Of a stretch of 64,000 nucleotides of DNA, positions 61,858 through 64,000 are shown in pieces; the first letter of the stretch is position 1, and each line of letters opens with the position of its first letter. The DNA is from Reinekea sp. G2M2-21. GTDB taxonomy: Bacteria > Pseudomonadota > Gammaproteobacteria > Pseudomonadales > Natronospirillaceae. The DNA lies in NCBI RefSeq assembly GCF_015687175.1, contig NZ_JADPQG010000008.1, positions 1 through 64,000 of the forward strand, written 5' to 3'. Under the pieces are notes generated by a model. That model saw only the letters and a list, made by a program, of their open reading frames with translations. It had not been told where the DNA came from and did not search any database. The translations under genes and the position numbers were made by a program.

Positions 61858-62349
61858 ATGATTGATTCAGACGGTTACCGGCCTAATGTCGGCATAATAC
61901 TCACCAATACCGATGGACAGGTATTGTGGGCCCGTCGTATTGGTCAAGATGCTTGGCAGTTCCCGCAAGGCGGCATCCGGCAACACGAAACCCCGGTCGA
62001 GGCGTTGTATCGCGAATTGCAGGAAGAAGTCGGTTTGCAGGCGCACGATGTCGATGTACTGGCCTGTACGCGGGGTTGGCTGAAATATCGATTGCCGAAG
62101 CGTATGATCCGCCATAACACCTTACCGATTTGTGTGGGACAAAAGCAGAAATGGTTTCTGTTGCGCCTGAAATCGGATGAAAGTCGTATTCGTTTTGACG
62201 CTAGCGATGACCCTGAGTTTGATGGTTGGGATTGGGTGTCCTATTGGTATCCATTGTCCAAAGTGGTTTCGTTCAAGCGCGATGTTTACCGTCAGGCGTT
62301 AACCGAGCTGGCGCCCAGAATTACCCGACCTCAGGTAGCCTATGGCTGA
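61858..62349 (+). CDS. rppH: RNA pyrophosphohydrolase RppH
   Basis: RppH removes pyrophosphate from the 5' end of mRNAs, which opens them to RNase E. The 163-residue protein carries the Nudix box at 38-60 ([23 protein letters not shown] pattern GX5EX7REUXEEXGU), preceded by the YRPNVGIIL start and [14 protein letters not shown]. These are the RppH hallmarks. Its stop overlaps the ptsP start by 8 bases; this rppH-ptsP pair is conserved in gammaproteobacteria. Confidence 0.95.
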   Translation: MIDSDGYRPNVGIILTNTDGQVLWARRIGQDAWQFPQGGIRQHETPVEALYRELQEEVGLQAHDVDVLACTRGWLKYRLPKRMIRHNTLPICVGQKQKWFLLRLKSDESRIRFDASDDPEFDGWDWVSYWYPLSKVVSFKRDVYRQALTELAPRITRPQVAYG

Positions 62350-64000
62350 TTTACTGAATTTACTTCGTCGTGTCGTTGAAGCGGTCACCAGTGCCCGCGA
62401 TCTGAAACTGAGCCTGCAACGCTTGGTGAACATGGTTCGCAATGGCATGCAGGTGGATGCTTGCACGGTTTTCCTCTGGGATAGCAGTGTTGAGCGTTAT
62501 GTGCTCATGGCAACCGACGGCCTGAGGGATGATGCCATCGGCAAAGTGACCTTGACTAAGAACGAAGGCATGATTGGTCTGGTTGGCAAGCGCGAAGAAC
62601 CGCTGAACCTGGCCAACTCTAATCTGCACCCTAATTATCATCACGTCCCCAGCGTCGGAGAAGAAGAATTTCACGGCTTGCTGGCTGTGCCGATTATCCA
62701 TAACCGTAAGTTGCTGGGCGTTTTATCCGTTCAGCGTTTTAAGGCAGAACGCTTCCGTGACGAAGAAGAAGCCTTTCTGGTGACCTTGTCTGCTCAGTTA
62801 GCGGGCATCATCGCACACGCGGAAGCGACCGGCACCCTCTCCGGTATGAATTTGATGGGCGGTCAGGCAGGGAACGATATCCGATTTGCCGGTGTTGCCT
62901 GCGCCAGTGGTGTTGCTATTGGTCAAGCCTATGTGGTGACCCCTACCATCAGTCTCGATAGCGTCCGCTATAGCAAAGCCAAAAACATTGGAGAAGAACT
63001 GCGACGTTTCGCCGCCGCCATTACTGGTTTGCGCAAAGAATTGGCGGATACCCGTGAGCGCTTGAAAGGCGAATTACGCCCGGAAGAACTGGCCCTGTTT
63101 GACGTCTATGCAGGTATTCTTGACGATCAGGCGGTAGGTGGCACCGTGCAGGAAAAAATCCGCGCTGGTGAAAGTGCGTTGAGTGCGCTGGCCGATACCA
63201 TGCGGGGCTATGTACAGCACTTTGAAGATATGGATGATGCCTATTTGCGTGAACGGGCATCTGATATGCGTGATCTGGGGCAGCGATTGCTGACCCATCT
63301 AATGGAAGAAAAATCAGAACGTAAAATCCCCGACGGCTGTATTCTGGTGGGTCAGGATATCTCTGCAACCGTGTTTGGCTCTCTCGATCCAGAAAAAATC
63401 GGCGGTATAGTCTGTGCTCAAGGCTCCGCCAACTCCCACTTGGCGATTCTGGCCCGAGCACTGAATATCCCCACCGTTTTGGGCGCTCAGGATATCCCCT
63501 GGCAGGAATTGGACGGTAATGAGCTGGTGGTTGACGGCTATCGAGGGCACGTTTATTACCACCTCACCGATGAACGACGTGAGTATTTTGAAGACCTAGT
63601 ACGCGACGAAAAAGTACGCGTATCGGGACTTGACGCCTTAGCCGATCTGCCCGGTGAGACCGCCGATGGCGAGCACATAGATCTGATGATCAACACCGGC
63701 TTGCAAACCGATATCATTCGATCCCAAGCCAGTGGCGCGGACGGTGTTGGTCTGTTCCGGACTGAAATTCCCTTCATGATGCTGGGTCGCTTTCCCAGTG
63801 AAGAAGAGCAAGCCAAAATTTACCGCAATCAACTGGAAGCCTTTCACCCTCGCTCGGTCACCATGCGCACGCTGGATATCGGTGGCGACAAAAGCCTGGA
63901 ATACTTCCCGATTGTGGAGGACAACCCCTTTCTCGGCTGGCGCGGTTTGCGCGTCACACTGGACCATCCGGAAATTTTCATTGTGCAGGTTCGGGCCATG
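62342..64000 (+). CDS. ptsP: Phosphoenolpyruvate-protein phosphotransferase PtsP (EI-Ntr), partial 3'
   Basis: PtsP is enzyme I of the nitrogen phosphotransferase system and transfers phosphate from PEP to NPr and on to PtsN. 553 codons are visible before the window ends. Domain order is GAF (about 15-165), the swiveling/HPr-binding region, and phospho-histidine H366 in [19 protein letters not shown]. The PEP-binding barrel follows, with [11 protein letters not shown] and [13 protein letters not shown]. It starts at ATG 62342 inside rppH. The C-terminal part lies outside the window. Confidence 0.93.
   Translation, partial: MADLLNLLRRVVEAVTSARDLKLSLQRLVNMVRNGMQVDACTVFLWDSSVERYVLMATDGLRDDAIGKVTLTKNEGMIGLVGKREEPLNLANSNLHPNYHHVPSVGEEEFHGLLAVPIIHNRKLLGVLSVQRFKAERFRDEEEAFLVTLSAQLAGIIAHAEATGTLSGMNLMGGQAGNDIRFAGVACASGVAIGQAYVVTPTISLDSVRYSKAKNIGEELRRFAAAITGLRKELADTRERLKGELRPEELALFDVYAGILDDQAVGGTVQEKIRAGESALSALADTMRGYVQHFEDMDDAYLRERASDMRDLGQRLLTHLMEEKSERKIPDGCILVGQDISATVFGSLDPEKIGGIVCAQGSANSHLAILARALNIPTVLGAQDIPWQELDGNELVVDGYRGHVYYHLTDERREYFEDLVRDEKVRVSGLDALADLPGETADGEHIDLMINTGLQTDIIRSQASGADGVGLFRTEIPFMMLGRFPSEEEQAKIYRNQLEAFHPRSVTMRTLDIGGDKSLEYFPIVEDNPFLGWRGLRVTLDHPEIFIVQVRAM

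Overview
The window looks like the chromosome of a marine gammaproteobacterium, probably of the Oceanospirillales (Saccharospirillum/Reinekea-like). That placement is inference from gene content: a marine-type amtB, hemH, rppH-ptsP, yrfG-hslR-hslO, and a CrbS/CrbR-type acetate switch. No rRNA, tRNA, CRISPR array or insertion sequence was seen.

Layout. 0.5-24.2 kb is a complete type VI secretion system (T6SS) on the + strand: tssJ-K-L-M, tagF, tssA-B-C, hcp, tssE-F-G-H and vgrG, followed by an effector-loading block (small VgrG-linked protein, HEAT-like protein, DUF2169 protein, thiolase-like protein, DUF4150 PAAR-like tip). 24.2-30.1 kb is visibly more AT-rich. It holds a 1101-residue VasX/MIX-like effector with a C-terminal membrane region, then two membrane proteins that are the natural immunity candidates. 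30.4-36.4 kb carries unrelated single genes: pentapeptide/K+ channel, DUF1761, TauE/SafE exporter and LysR regulator, a PEP-CTERM protein behind two ideal CRP sites, an outer-membrane-like protein, a VOC protein and ubiK. 36.4-38.4 kb is glnK-amtB behind a full NtrC-IHF-sigma54 promoter. 38.5-41.9 kb holds a LEA2 lipoprotein, an orphan amino-acid binding protein, an NlpC/P60 lipoprotein and NnrU. 42-52.6 kb is an acetate-metabolism neighbourhood: acs, a CrbR-like response regulator, and a CrbS-like SSS-PAS-kinase-receiver protein. 52.7-64 kb is housekeeping: hemH, hlyU-like, hslO, hslR, yrfG, cysQ, an HDOD protein, rlmI, an imelysin-like lipoprotein, a HAD phosphatase, rppH, and the 5' part of ptsP.

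The most interesting discovery is in the 510-bp gap between hemH and the hlyU-like gene. On the minus strand there is a near-consensus sigma54 promoter (53935-53950), a perfect IHF site upstream of it, and repeated GGTAACAC elements further upstream. Downstream of it lie four successive hairpins with unrelated stems but the same A-rich loop (CAAAAACAAG-like, containing AAnAAnAA). This is the architecture of the Pseudomonas CrcZ/CrcY RNAs, which are driven by CbrB and sigma54 and sequester Hfq/Crc, in what seems a non-Pseudomonas genome. Two more sigma54 promoters are in the window: one at glnK and one ahead of an unknown 68-residue protein at 47529. Together with ptsP, glnK and the acetate switch, this makes the right half of the window rich in carbon/nitrogen control genes.
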